Source: Clavaria fumosa (lineage: Eukaryota > Basidiomycota > Agaricomycetes > Agaricales > Clavariaceae). From it: a DNA stretch of 64,000 nt. Positions 46,621 through 56,666 of the stretch are shown piece after piece (within the stretch, counting starts at the first letter, position 1; every line of letters starts with the position of its first letter). The stretch spans positions 496,001-560,000 of the forward strand of contig OX637803.1 in assembly GCA_951802425.1 (NCBI GenBank). Direction: 5' to 3'. The notes beneath the pieces were generated by a model. That model was not told the DNA's origin. It did not search any database and saw only the letters and a list, made by a program, of their open reading frames with translations. A program made the position numbers and the translations under genes.

Positions 46621-47165
46621 TCTAGACAATTAGATTTTGTGGCTTAATGTCACTCAAATTGAGAGGTGTGTCACTCAATATCCTCCTGTTTAATATCACT
46701 TAGATTGAGGGATGTATTGTATCACTCAAAGTCCTCCAGTTTAATTACTCAAATTGAGGGAGTATATTGTATCACTCAATATCTTCCAGTTTAATTTAAG
46801 GGGTGCATTGTATCACTCAATATCCTTCAGTTCAATATCACTCAATATTTTCCAGTTCAATATCACTCAAATTGAGACATGTATTATATCACTCAAATTC
46901 ACTCAATATCCTTCAATTTAATATCACTCAATATCCTCCAGCTTAATATCACCCAAATTGGGGGGTGTATTATATAACTCAATCTCATCATGTTGAATAT
47001 TCCTTGATGTAAAGAGTGTTTTGTACAACCCAATATCTTCCAGTTGAATATCACCCATATTGGGGGGTGTATTATATAACTCAATCTCATCATGTTGAAT
47101 ATCCCTTGATTTCAAGAGTGTTTTGCACAACCTAATATCCTCCAGTTTAATATCCCTTGATTTTG
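46620..47165. repeat. AT-rich minisatellite inside the CACTA element
   Basis: Many diverged copies of a unit built from TATCACTCAATATCCTCCAG, TTTAATATCACTCAAATTGA and GGGTGTATTATATCACTC. A longer duplication (about 110 bp) repeats at about 46930-47035 and 47042-47150. It is non-coding. Confidence 0.8.
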
Positions 47166-47589
47166 ATGGTGATTAGAAATCACCCATCACCTGTTTTGCA
47201 CTTATTTTTGGGTGAAAGTCATAAATCATCTGACCAGATGGTGATAACAACCTGCTATTGGGTCCATAGTGCTGAGTATGAGATCAAACTTGCAGTAGTT
47301 GCCTAAGTCACATTTGACAACCTTGTGGTGCCCAAGGCCAAACTCAACCATGACCTTGACTGAATGGGTAATAGGTCCTCACAAGTTGGGGGTTCCATTG
47401 GCATTCCTCATTATCATGGGCATCAGGAGTTGTTCTCTCGGCAACTGGTTTCACTCAGCAGAGCATGTGGATATTCTGTAGGATGTCTTTGACATTTTTT
47501 GATTTGATTTGTATAGTGTATTGTATCAGAAATAAAAGCAAGGAATGTAAGTAAACAAATGAAAGAAATAAAGTGCATACATAGGCCTG

Positions 47590-47830
47590 TTAAGTGGGGC
47601 AGGGTTTGTGCAGGTAACATCAGTGGAAATCCTGAACATACTCCATGGCATGCTCAAGGTTCTCAGTGGGCTGCCAGGTGCATTGTCCCTTCATAGCCAA
47701 CCCATTCCACAAGATACTGAAGTTTCTTGCAGTCAAAGTGACTATCCAGGATAGCCAATACCTTGTGCTCAACTGCACTCAGTGCAGTTGACAGGCTGTC
47801 AACTTCAACTAGGGGTGGAGGAGGTTGTCA
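47590..47830 (-). pseudogene. Chromodomain fragment of another chromovirus
   Basis: The minus strand reads VLAILDSHFDCKKLQYLVEW followed by VGYEG, then after a frame change CTWQPTENLEHAMEYVQDFH and a stop. This is a chromodomain (YLVEWxGY ... TWxPxENL) as at the C-terminus of gypsy pol proteins, but of a different family from N1/N2. Upstream elements are missing. It ends only about 100 bp from the nitrite reductase stop codon, so it marks the transposon/gene border. Confidence 0.7.
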
Positions 47831-47932
47831 GCAGTGTGGAATACACAATACATGGTCATAAAAGATACATTGATGCAGTGACATCATCTGCACTGAGATA
47901 TTTGCCCTGCATGGTTACCACAACTTATCAAA

Positions 47933-50900
47933 TCACCACTCCAGCTTACTGTTACCGCAGACTGAGGTACCTGCACATGATAACTTCGCATCCTCAATTT
48001 CGTCAGGACCCACAATCTCAATCCGACCCGCCCCGCCTCTACCCAGTGTTTCTGCCGTCGCCTGCTTCACCATCCAATGGCTAGTGCCAGCAACGGTGTC
48101 AAGCTCGCTCGAATCAGGAAGGAGCACTGACAAAGTTCCTTCATGTTCTTGGACGTCGAATACTAAGATCTTGTAAGTGAGATCATTGATGCATTCGCCG
48201 CTATCGAGCCTGAAGTTTCGCTTGTGCAGAGGACCTTCGCATTTCTGAGCACTTTGGAACAGTTGCTGTAATATCTAAAGGACTTACAAGAAACATAGAG
48301 ATTTCCGCCCGTATCATTACCGATGATGCCATGATCTAGCACGAACGCCCTCCGGTGCGGACACATCTGTTGACCACCTTTGTTATTTTATACCAGATAA
48401 CAGATAATAGGTAGACGACATGCCTGCTGCGTTGCGTAATAACCATGCTTTGGAACGTGGAATAGCGCAATCTGTGTGTCTCCATATTTGACAGCAGCAG
48501 ACCTATAGCGGGTTGTCAATATCATTCCCAGACGACAACCGCCAGTTAACGAACGTGGCTCCCTCGTCAGTAGGTAAGAGGTCCGTCACTTTTGCTAATG
48601 CCCTCCATTGCCACTTGTCTTTTGGGGTTGGAATCTGGCTCGTTTCGAACCTCGCCGGAGGGGTTGCCTTAGGCCAATTGGCGGGCCTAGTCTGACCTCG
48701 CTCAATTGTAGGCTCGATCTGCAACACAGACGTATCCTTGTTTTTGCAAACACATAAGCATGACCATATCACAAATCTGGATCATTTCCCACTCACGGTG
48801 TTGACAAATTGTCGAAATTGACGCCTGCGCTGAGGATTTTTCACCACTTCAGTCCACTCACAGCTGTATGTAGCAACGAGGGCCTTCATGTCGTTTTCCA
48901 AATCGGTGCAAATTCCAAGCTCATCATCCAGGAGAATTTGTTTCAGTCTCTGCATTGGAATGTCATCAAAATGTCAGGCTGAGCCAGTCGAATCACGATT
49001 CAAATACCTCGATCCCGCCTTCAAATTGTTCAACCCATCTCGCCGTACGCATCAGTCTATCAGCAGTTGAAATGTAGAACATCAAAAAACGGTCGATGAT
49101 GCGGACCACCTTAGAGGGTGGCACATCTGTAGCAAAAAGAGTGGCGTGACGAGGGTTTGTGCCTCCGTTCCCAGCAACGTATACTAAATGAGAGGCTGAA
49201 GCTCGGGCTCGAATAACATTTGCAAATCATGCACATACTATTCCACCCTTTGTCGCTTGCAATCAAGCCGAAGTCTTTTGATTGAGCCTCCGCACACTCT
49301 CGGACGCATCCACTCACTCCCCCCTTAATCTTGTGAGGGGAACTTGGGGTGGCAAAGGATATTAAACAAACAACGTAAGAACAGGACCAAAACAACCCAC
49401 CGAATGCCTTTATATCTCTCCTCAAGTTGTATCGCCACTAGTCACACATGGGATTATACAAGGCTTCCCTAGTAGCGGTGTTGCTCACGTCCGACGGAAT
49501 CCCCTACCCCATATCTACACCATGTCGTCCCAACCTGTCAATGTTTTCCAGCTCAGTGTTAATTGGCGGGATAAGAGTACCTACACAAGACTTGACAGTT
49601 CGAAGTGCTTTTCCGTATGCATGGCCACTTTCGAACCCGGCTTGGACGAGTGCATCCTAGCGGATTTGTGAGGCAGAGACAGTATGAAGTAAGCGCAATC
49701 TGGCATACTCACCCAAATATCCGGCAAATCCTGTTTCTGAGCCCCAAACAAATCAATCCGTTGGCTTTGATGGGCGTGAATTGTAGTGACCCCAAGGTAA
49801 GATACAGACACACCCGCCGGTGATTTTCGTGTACAGATTATCTAAGAGAAGCGGATGTTCGGGTGAGTTGTCACGCTACACAGAATCGAGACTTACATTT
49901 CTTTGCTACTTGACCCAAGACAATAAGCTTATCTGGCAAAATCTATGACTTCATGTAAGCCCCACATATGATTTCAGAGATTCAGCGGCTCCTACCTCAC
50001 CGCCCGGAACTCGAGGTACAACAGAAAAAGTGCCTGAAACAGGGTTAGTCAGATTTTAAGAATGAAAATCCGCAAGAGACCATTTCGTTGTATGTTTGCG
50101 AGATATCTGTATCGTCAAAGGCAACTTAGTGTGCCTCTTTCATACGTGGTTTTGCTTTACGCACTTGTCGTTGGTATCTTGGTTTTGATGGTGTGCGGGA
50201 TTCATCACGGGTTCGTTGAAAAGGCTCGAGAGGATGCTGCCTATGGTTGGCTTGCATATCTCACATCCCACAGCGTTTTTATCTACTCCAACGGCTTCTA
50301 AAATTTCATTCGAGGTCCTGAGTTTCTTGATCCTGTAGTAAAAGTTTCGTTACGGTCGTATCAAGTGCAAGATGCGAAATTCTTACTTGACGACGTTGAA
50401 TAACTCGGCGCGGGACATGTTGAAATGGGGACAAAGGTCAGTGCTAAGACTCTGTCCCGCCTTCTTCATTTCGCCCTTCAAAGATATTTCAGAACGCTCA
50501 GAGCATCCGAGGGCAGAAGGTGATCACCTTGAATAATTTAGTCACGAACGTCATGCAACCCCCGCAACCTATCATATATCAACAGCTTTTTCCCGATATA
50601 GAAGTAAAGACATACCTGTCCCAGCTTTGGTCTTTAACGTGATGTCGCCAAGTTGCCTGAGGCCATCCTTGACGCATTTTGTGATGGCGCCTTTAGAGAC
50701 ATTCTGCAAAAACTCTGTCATCGCGATAGGAGACCAACTGGAAATACACACATGACAGCTGCAAATTTGGGTGTCATCATCCAAATCTTCCCCGTCGTCA
50801 TCGTTTCGTCCGGAGCCAACGATGAATTCGCCTGGCGATATTTCAAGCGCTTTCTGCATGCACCCAGGCGTCATGACGGATGGCGGATAAATGGAACAGT

Positions 50901-52745
50901 TTCCTCACTTTCTTCTTCACGATTGCGACAAGTTTGATAAAATCAGACGTATCGCCAATCATCATTCCCCCCAGAAGATATTTTCCATCGGCTGTGAAGA
51001 TATATCTGCAAGTAATGTTCATCGTTGCTAAGCTTAGTGAGTGATTTAGTATACTTTTTGTAGACGGTCGCGAAGGGGTCACGATAACTTAAGCACTTGA
51101 TCGGTCCATCATTCGTTTTTCCTGCTTTCTTGTGTTTGCGTGGCGGAATCGGCTTGACAGCGGCGCCGTCGACTGGGGCATTATTCTCAATTTCATGAGT
51201 TGCGCTTGCTCTTACGTTGGAGACGTGTTCAGTTGAACGCTTGTCGGCAAAATAATCTCCGAACGAAGCTACCTGGATGGCAAAATGTCATGATTGAGGT
51301 CTCAGGAACACACGCGCTTAGGGCCTACTTCGACGCCCATGAGCTTCAATTTCGTGGAGAGGTCCGGATTGTTCATTTCTCGTGGTTTATGTTTTCCTAC
51401 CACAGAGTCAATCTGCGTGAGGTTGAAGGACAAGATATCTGCCATCTCAACTGCAAAGCCTTCTCATCCGATGCTCACAAGAAAAACGAACGATCACTGA
51501 CCTCCCGGAGCAATGAGGCCATATGTATTTCCTCTCCAGTTAGCGCACTCTCCAACGGCATATACGTCCTGCGCGCTCGTAAGGAGGTTGTCATTGACTA
51601 TGATTCCCCCCTTCACGTGACAGTCAATGTGGCTGGCTCTAGCGAGGTCGTCTCGTGGTTTGATTCCGACGGCGAAGATTACCAAATCAGCCGCCACGTG
51701 TGTCCCACCTAGCAGGTCAAACCCATCAAACACCTCGAATTCTTCCCCTCGGTGACCGGAGACATTATGTGTGGTTATGCTATGAACGGAGGCATTGGTC
51801 ATGACTTCAACGCCTAGAGCTTTGATCTTTTCAAGGACCATTTCTCCTGCTTTTTCGTCCAGCTGACGAGAAAGTGGGAAGGCGCCGCGGAGGATAATTG
51901 TCACATTTGAAATGGTGGGTCTTCCGGTAAAAGATATAAGTTACTTTTGCGATTAGAATCTCAAAAACTCACAGATCGTTAACCGCCTTGGCAGCTTCTA
52001 GGCCGAGCAAACCACCACCGACGACGATGGCATGCAAGGATTTGACGCGATCTTTCTCTGCATACGTGATAATGGCGTCCAGATCTGCGATATTACGATA
52101 CAAAAATACACCCCGAATTTCTTGTACACGTTTCTCCGAAATGTAAGGCGGCAGGCTGGCCGTGGAGCCTGTCGCGAGGACACAAATATCGTAGGCGATT
52201 GACCTTCCCTTGTCTGTCTTGATGGCATGGCTTGAGTGGTCGATTAGGATGACTTGTTCACCGACATGACAGAGGAATCGACTGGGGTCTTGTTGCATGT
52301 ACCATTCGGCTAGGGATGCAGTTCAGACTTTTGCAAGAGCTATGGCAGGACTAATTTACTCGCGTTTATTGAGATAAAGTTTCTCGATGGAACGATGCTG
52401 ACTGTATGAACTCCATGAAATGGTTTAGCCAGCGGAATGAAACAATGTCTCACAAGTACTCCGTCAGAGCCACCTGAAGGCTGTGAGTCTAGCTTTGAGA
52501 TGAAGACGTCTGACTTCGTACTCGGTTATATGCAAAGTGAGCTTCCTCTCCGCAGGTTACTACACGATATTTGAAGCTTTCGTCGGATGAAAAGAGTTTC
52601 TCAATAAACGCTGTGAAGGAGCATCGTTCAAGCAGGCTCTTGAAAAATTGGCAGTTCATTTACCGATTCCCACCATACCCAAACCAACAACAATCACAGT
52701 CTTAGGAGGTGAGCTGTCGTGGTCGAATGCCATTGGAGAAGACAT
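47933..52745 (-). CDS. niiA: Assimilatory nitrite reductase [NAD(P)H], siroheme and Rieske type
   Basis: It reduces nitrite to ammonium in the cytosol using NAD(P)H, FAD, [4Fe-4S]-siroheme and iron-sulfur centres. The start ATG at 52745 gives MSSPMAFDHDSS and a FAD-binding VVGLGMVGIG. Next are the dinucleotide-binding VVGGGLLGLEAA (about 52.0 kb) and VGECANWRG; a BFD-like [2Fe-2S] region with CSCH (about 50.76 kb); and RIDLFGAQKQDLPDIW. The siroheme/4Fe-4S cysteines are CVGTTWC (about 49.58-49.53 kb, across an intron) and GCVRECAEAQ (about 49.29 kb). The C-terminal Rieske domain has CPH...CPLH, joined across a 53-bp intron 48235-48287. The protein ends CGNSKLEW and TGA at 47933. There are many introns of about 50 bp and no disruption was seen. 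It diverges from the nitrate transporter, implying co-regulation. Confidence 0.93.
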
Positions 52746-52947
52746 AATGGGTGTCTCGCCTCAGGTGCATAATAATGCCAAGACATTCGATGGACCTTAT
52801 CGTCAGGTTACGCGGCCTGGCGTCCATGCTGTTCCCACACCACACGATAAGGGATCTGCAGACGGGTTTCGTTCCGAGCATGCCGACCTCGCACGATCTG
52901 CTCTGATCGATCGATCGATCATTTACTGTCTTTTTCGGATAAATTGG

Positions 52948-53279
52948 CGGAGTCTAAAATTTCGCCAAAAAGGACATAACTCACTCAATTTAAACAGGAA
53001 TTCCAAGCAGTAAACAGACAGAGTAGAGAGCTTTTAATTGATAACTGAATCTGCAATGTCGAGTTTTCAGAATGCCAAGTTTAGCATTGCCTGGTATCAC
53101 TGCCCGAGTAACAAACCACATCATCCTCACATTCCAAGTCCTTGACTGGTGGCTTCAGCTCCGGTCACATATCAATTGAAAGCCCTCTACTCTTGGATTC
53201 AGAATCAGTTTACTGCTTGGAATTCTGGTTTGAATTGAGTGAGTTATAGCAAGAGCGCGGGAAATAATTTAGGACTCCG
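52948..53279. mobile_element. Foldback/MITE-like insertion in the niiA-nrt2 intergenic region
   Basis: Inverted arms of about 70 bp: left 52948-53015, right 53208-53279. Both begin (inward) with CGGAGTC and share TAACTCACTCAATT and GGAATTCCAAGCAGTAAAC-type sequence at the inner ends. It is non-coding. A definite target duplication was not identified. Confidence 0.7.
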
Positions 53280-53345
53280 TTAATCTAGTTGAGCTGTTAT
53301 GGTCGACATAATGGGCGTCTCGCCTCAGGGGCAGAATGCATAGAC

Positions 53346-53386
53346 CTTATCGGACGCACACGATACTGTCGTGTGCGTCCGATAAG
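53346..53386. promoter_or_regulatory. 41-bp palindrome bounded by GATAAG motifs
   Basis: The left arm CTTATCGGACGCACACGA (53346-53363) and right arm TCGTGTGCGTCCGATAAG (53369-53386) are perfect 18-base complements around the 5-base loop TACTG. Each outer end is a GATAAG site, the core recognised by fungal nitrogen regulators of the AreA/NIT2 GATA class. It lies about 360 bp upstream of the transporter ATG and 600 bp upstream of niiA. Function is inferred. Confidence 0.6.
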
Positions 53387-53745
53387 TAAGGCATTGACAA
53401 TTTTGGGATCTGCGAAGACGCCAGATGGGTCTCGCTCCGGGCTGCCGATTTTGCCATCTGCCCGATCGATCGATCTTTCAATCTAGTTGGATCTGGCTTG
53501 TTTGCCTCTACAAATAGACCTCATCATCATTTCTCTCGCACCAATTTTTTTTTTCTTCACACCTTGGCGCCGCAAACGCTGTATCCACATGGACAGCTTG
53601 AACAACACTGGACATTTGCCAATCCGATCACCCTTATCTTTTAACTTATGCTCACGCTTCGGTCCGGGGTAAACTTCAGGCTTAAATATCGCGTCTTCTT
53701 TGCTCAGCGCTGCCGAGATTATTCCTTCCTCCCGAGTGATTCCGC

Positions 53746-56218
53746 ATGGCTGACCGTGACTCAGCGCCACAGCCCGCGAGCAACCCCGAGGCGAACCGTC
53801 TCCCGCCGGGCACCGTCCTTGGCACAGGGGAACCCATTCCCTTCACTTTGCAAAGCTTGTGGGGCCCTGCAGTCCTGAACCCATTGAATTACAAGACTTG
53901 CACTCTAGCCGTTCTCAATCTGCGCAGTCCGCATGCTAGAAACTTCCATTTGTTCGTTTCATAATCTTCTTCTCGCTGTCTTGTTTTCTGAGCTTTTGAA
54001 ACAAGGGCTTGGCTCGGATTTCTCGTCGCCTTGTATGTCTACCTAAACGTCACACGACCCAAAGATTAACTGGATTGTGCCCATTTCTATAGCTTGTCGT
54101 GGTTTGCGTTTCCTCCACTCATTCCAGAGGCAATCAAGGCCGATCTCAAGTTGACCAGTGCCCAGATAGGTAAACGATTCTGGACACTGACTGCTCAAGC
54201 TCAACCAGATTCCTACCAGGCAACTCGAACATCGTCGGACTAGCGTCAACTCTCGGTTTTCGTATCGCCGCTGGGCCTTTGGTTGATCGTTCGTCCCTTT
54301 CAATTATGTATGACTTTCGTTCTTGACGTCTTCTAGGTTATGGCCCAAGGAAAGTCATGGCAGCCATCCTAATTCTCGGCGCGATTCCATCCGGCTTGGC
54401 GGGTACTGTCACATCTGTTTCCGGGCTGTACGCAATTCGATTTTTCATTGGTAACTGTCGTAGTTTCGATTTCCGATTGTCTTTTCTGATTGCTATGCAT
54501 CCTCAAAGGCATCCTAGGGGCTACGTTTGTGCCCTGCCAGGTGACATTTCGGTGATTTCCTTTATTGTACGAGACGATGGTTGACGTACAGCCCAGGCCT
54601 GGACCACTTTGTTTTATGACAAAAGTGTCGTTGGGACAGCCAATGCGTTTGTGGGTGGGTGGGGTAACTTGGGTGGTAAGTGCTTCGAGCGCATCTCGGG
54701 CATAGTCTGACATGCGGTTCAAAAGGCGGTGTTACATTCGTGGTCATGGTGTCGCTGTATGATACGCTACGCAGGGGTGGACTCTCGCAGCACCAAGCCT
54801 GGCGTGCGGCCTTCGCAGTGGTCCCTGTACCAATCCTGCTGTTGACAGCGGCTCTTACGCTCTTTTTCGGCACTGACTGTCCAGCGGGAAAATGGTCCGA
54901 AAGGCACACCTTGCGCGCGACGGCCTTATCTATCGCGCACGGGCATCACGTGCTGATCGATCGTGACGAAGAGGCCCTTATTCTCTCCAAAAAGAAAGAT
55001 GTTGACAAGGAGAAGTCAGACGTCAACGCCGATGTGATCATTCAAGAATTGTTGTTAGAGAACAAGGACGGGACGACCGATGGTGAAAAGCGAAACGCTG
55101 TGGCCGATGCGACACTCCAAGATGAAAAGCGTAAGAATCTGATGCTTCTTCCTGCCTCCGTTCTCAAGGTCTCTTCAACAGTGTACACCTCCGAGGTCGA
55201 CGTCGCCGTCAATGAACGGCTTACATGGAAGACTTGCGTTGCCATTCTCACCAACTCCCTGACGTGGCTCCCCGCCTTGTCGTATGTCACAAGCTTCGGA
55301 TTCGAATTGGCCGTCGATGCGAATCTATCCAATATTCTTTTTAATATTTACAAATCTCCAACGTTCGGCCAGACCAAAGCAGGTTATGTGTGTTCTCCGT
55401 TTCTATTCCTCAAAGAAATGGTTTAAAAGTCTATAGATCACGTCGTTGTATGGCCTCATGAACATCTGGACGAGGCCATCAGGTAGGATTTGTGATAACC
55501 TTCCTTTGTGTGTACGCTCACGAGATGAAGGTGGCATTGTTGGCGATCTTGTGTATCCGAGATTTGGGGTGAGGATCTCCTGGGTATTGTCTCTACCGCT
55601 CACACGTCTTGTAGGTTCCCGGCAAGAAGTACTGGATGCTTGGGGTTGGAATAGTTCAAGGCGCATTTGCCATTGGTCTCGGCCTCTACATCGACGGTGC
55701 GCTTGAAAAGAAGGAAAAGCCGTCTCGTGAGTAGAGATGTGAATATATACTTTTTTAGCGATGTAGCTGAGCGTTCTCTCATTGACAGTCGCCATCATCA
55801 TCGTTCTGATGGTCCTTCTGGCCATGTTCAATGAGGCAGGATGTGGGGCCAACTTTGCTCTCGTCCCGCACTGCAACCCTTGTAAATCGCGTCTTTATGC
55901 CGCCTTCCCAGCATACTAACTAACACTCCCTGTAAAGACTCGAATGGCGTGATGGTACCACCATTTCTATCCCTGTGTATTTATTTGACCTCATTTGTGC
56001 TAGAGTGGTCTCGTTGGAAGCATGGGTAACGTCGGCGGCGTAATATTTGCCATGGTATTCCGCTTCCAGCCTGCCCCGCTGGGCAAGCCTTTTTGGATCT
56101 GTGGGATCATATGCATGGTTCGATTCTTTGTTCTTCAATTTAACCATGTTTAACATTATTGGGGTTGCCTTAGGCCATTAACGCATGCTTGGTTGTCATC
56201 CCTGTTCCAAAAACATGA
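53746..56218 (+). CDS. nrt2: High-affinity nitrate/nitrite transporter, NRT2/NNP family (MFS)
   Basis: A plasma-membrane proton-coupled nitrate importer. The ATG at 53746 gives MADRDSAPQPASNPEANRLP, then a hydrophilic N-terminus and FLSWFAFPPLIPEAIKADLK, typical of transmembrane segment 1 in fungal NRT2. GAIPSGLAGTVTSVSGLYAI follows. Nitrate signature 1 GGWGNLG|GGV is split by an intron near 54677-54726, and the second signature is GSMGNVGGVIFA (about 56013-56048). A charged central loop of about 100 residues (54.88-55.20 kb, KKDVDKEKSDVNAD) matches the large cytosolic loop of fungal NRT2. The end is VVIPVPKT, with TGA at 56216-56218. About ten short introns are inferred. No disruption was seen. 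Paired divergently with niiA. Confidence 0.93.
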
Positions 56219-56666
56219 CCCTGCGGACGCGCTGCCATTTGGTGAGGTGTTCTCAGCCACAAGGCGAGATAAGGATCCTCGATCCCCACTAGGATTTTCT
56301 TTTATTAGTACATGTAACTCCTTTCAGATTTTTTCTTCTTTTCTCAGTTATCGAAATGTAAACGCTGATTCCGTAATGACGCTTCATCATTGATGGACGT
56401 GGAGCGTGGCACTAGGCACGGGGAGTGAGTAACGCCTTGACTGGATAGGTGGCGCGCGCCTGAGAACCTGTCAGACACGCGTCCGTATCTCATATCTCGA
56501 TCGATCTCGGACCGATAGGGTCCTTACCACCGGCTGGTCCGGCACGAACCAAATTCTGAAGAAGTGGCGATTCTCAGCAATCTCCTTTCGTGCTGCCAGT
56601 GCACTTTTTTTATTGCGATATAGATTGAGGATGTCGTTCCTCCCATAGTCCTTAAGTTGGAGCTTG
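56219..56666. other. Intergenic region nrt2-niaD
   Basis: 448 bp. It holds one GATAAG (56268-56273), a GC-rich stretch near 56400-56475 and no gene. It must contain the 3' end of nrt2 and the nitrate reductase promoter. Confidence 0.55.

Larger units (their letters stand above)
45979..47271. mobile_element. Non-autonomous CACTA (EnSpm-type) element inserted in T3
   Basis: It is 1,293 bp long with ends CACTGTAGGCCCCAA and, inverted, CACTATGGACCCAAT. A 3-bp duplication CTG flanks it (45976-45978 and 47272-47274). CACTA/G termini with a 3-bp duplication define the superfamily. Excising it with one CTG restores the T3 protease reading LILSDDWLQ, matching LILGDDWLQ in T2. Both subterminal regions are rich in palindromic motifs like GGTGATTTTCAC and GTGAAAATCACC, as expected for transposase-binding sites. 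There is no transposase gene. The interior is AT-rich with a minisatellite and a tRNA-like segment. Confidence 0.88.
43896..47460 (-). pseudogene. T3: chromovirus fragment (protease-RT-RNase H), twice interrupted
   Basis: Read leftward. A protease C-terminal part (about 47455-47272) has HSVKVMVEFGLGHHKVVKCD and LGNYCKFDLILS. It is cut by the CACTA element and resumes at 45975 with DDWLQKHNP. The RT has MSFGVTNTPAIFQAF and YINDILICSD, where YIDD has become YIND (near 45.30 kb). The RT connection follows, then a 441-bp foreign insert, then RNase H (MPWKIETDASEVATSAILYQ, about 44.42 kb). It closely matches T2 at 11.1-12.7 kb. No LTRs, gag or integrase remain. It encodes nothing functional. Confidence 0.87.
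52741..53478. repeat. Duplicated ~180-bp block flanking a foldback in the nitrate promoter
   Basis: The block starting GACATAATGGGTGTCTCGCC at 52741 (which includes the niiA start codon, 52743-52745) recurs at 53305. Both copies proceed through ACCTTATCG, a GATAAG motif, a GATCTGC-like stretch and a run of GATCGATCGATC (copy A to about 52921, copy B to about 53478). Copy B is diverged and holds the 41-bp palindrome. Confidence 0.75.
52796..53638. promoter_or_regulatory. Other GATAAG sites of the divergent nitrate promoter
   Basis: GATAAG or its complement occurs at 52796-52801, 52846-52851 and 53633-53638 in addition to the two in the palindrome. The first two lie within the first coding exon or 5' leader side of niiA, depending on the real transcript start. 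One more is at 56268-56273 between transporter and nitrate reductase. Such clusters are typical of nitrogen-repressible fungal genes. Confidence 0.5.

Noticed and set aside
46620..47165. CRISPR-like array in the repeated TATCACTCAA region
   Set aside because: Repeats are contiguous and diverged, without unique spacers of constant size, and the genome is eukaryotic. It is a minisatellite.
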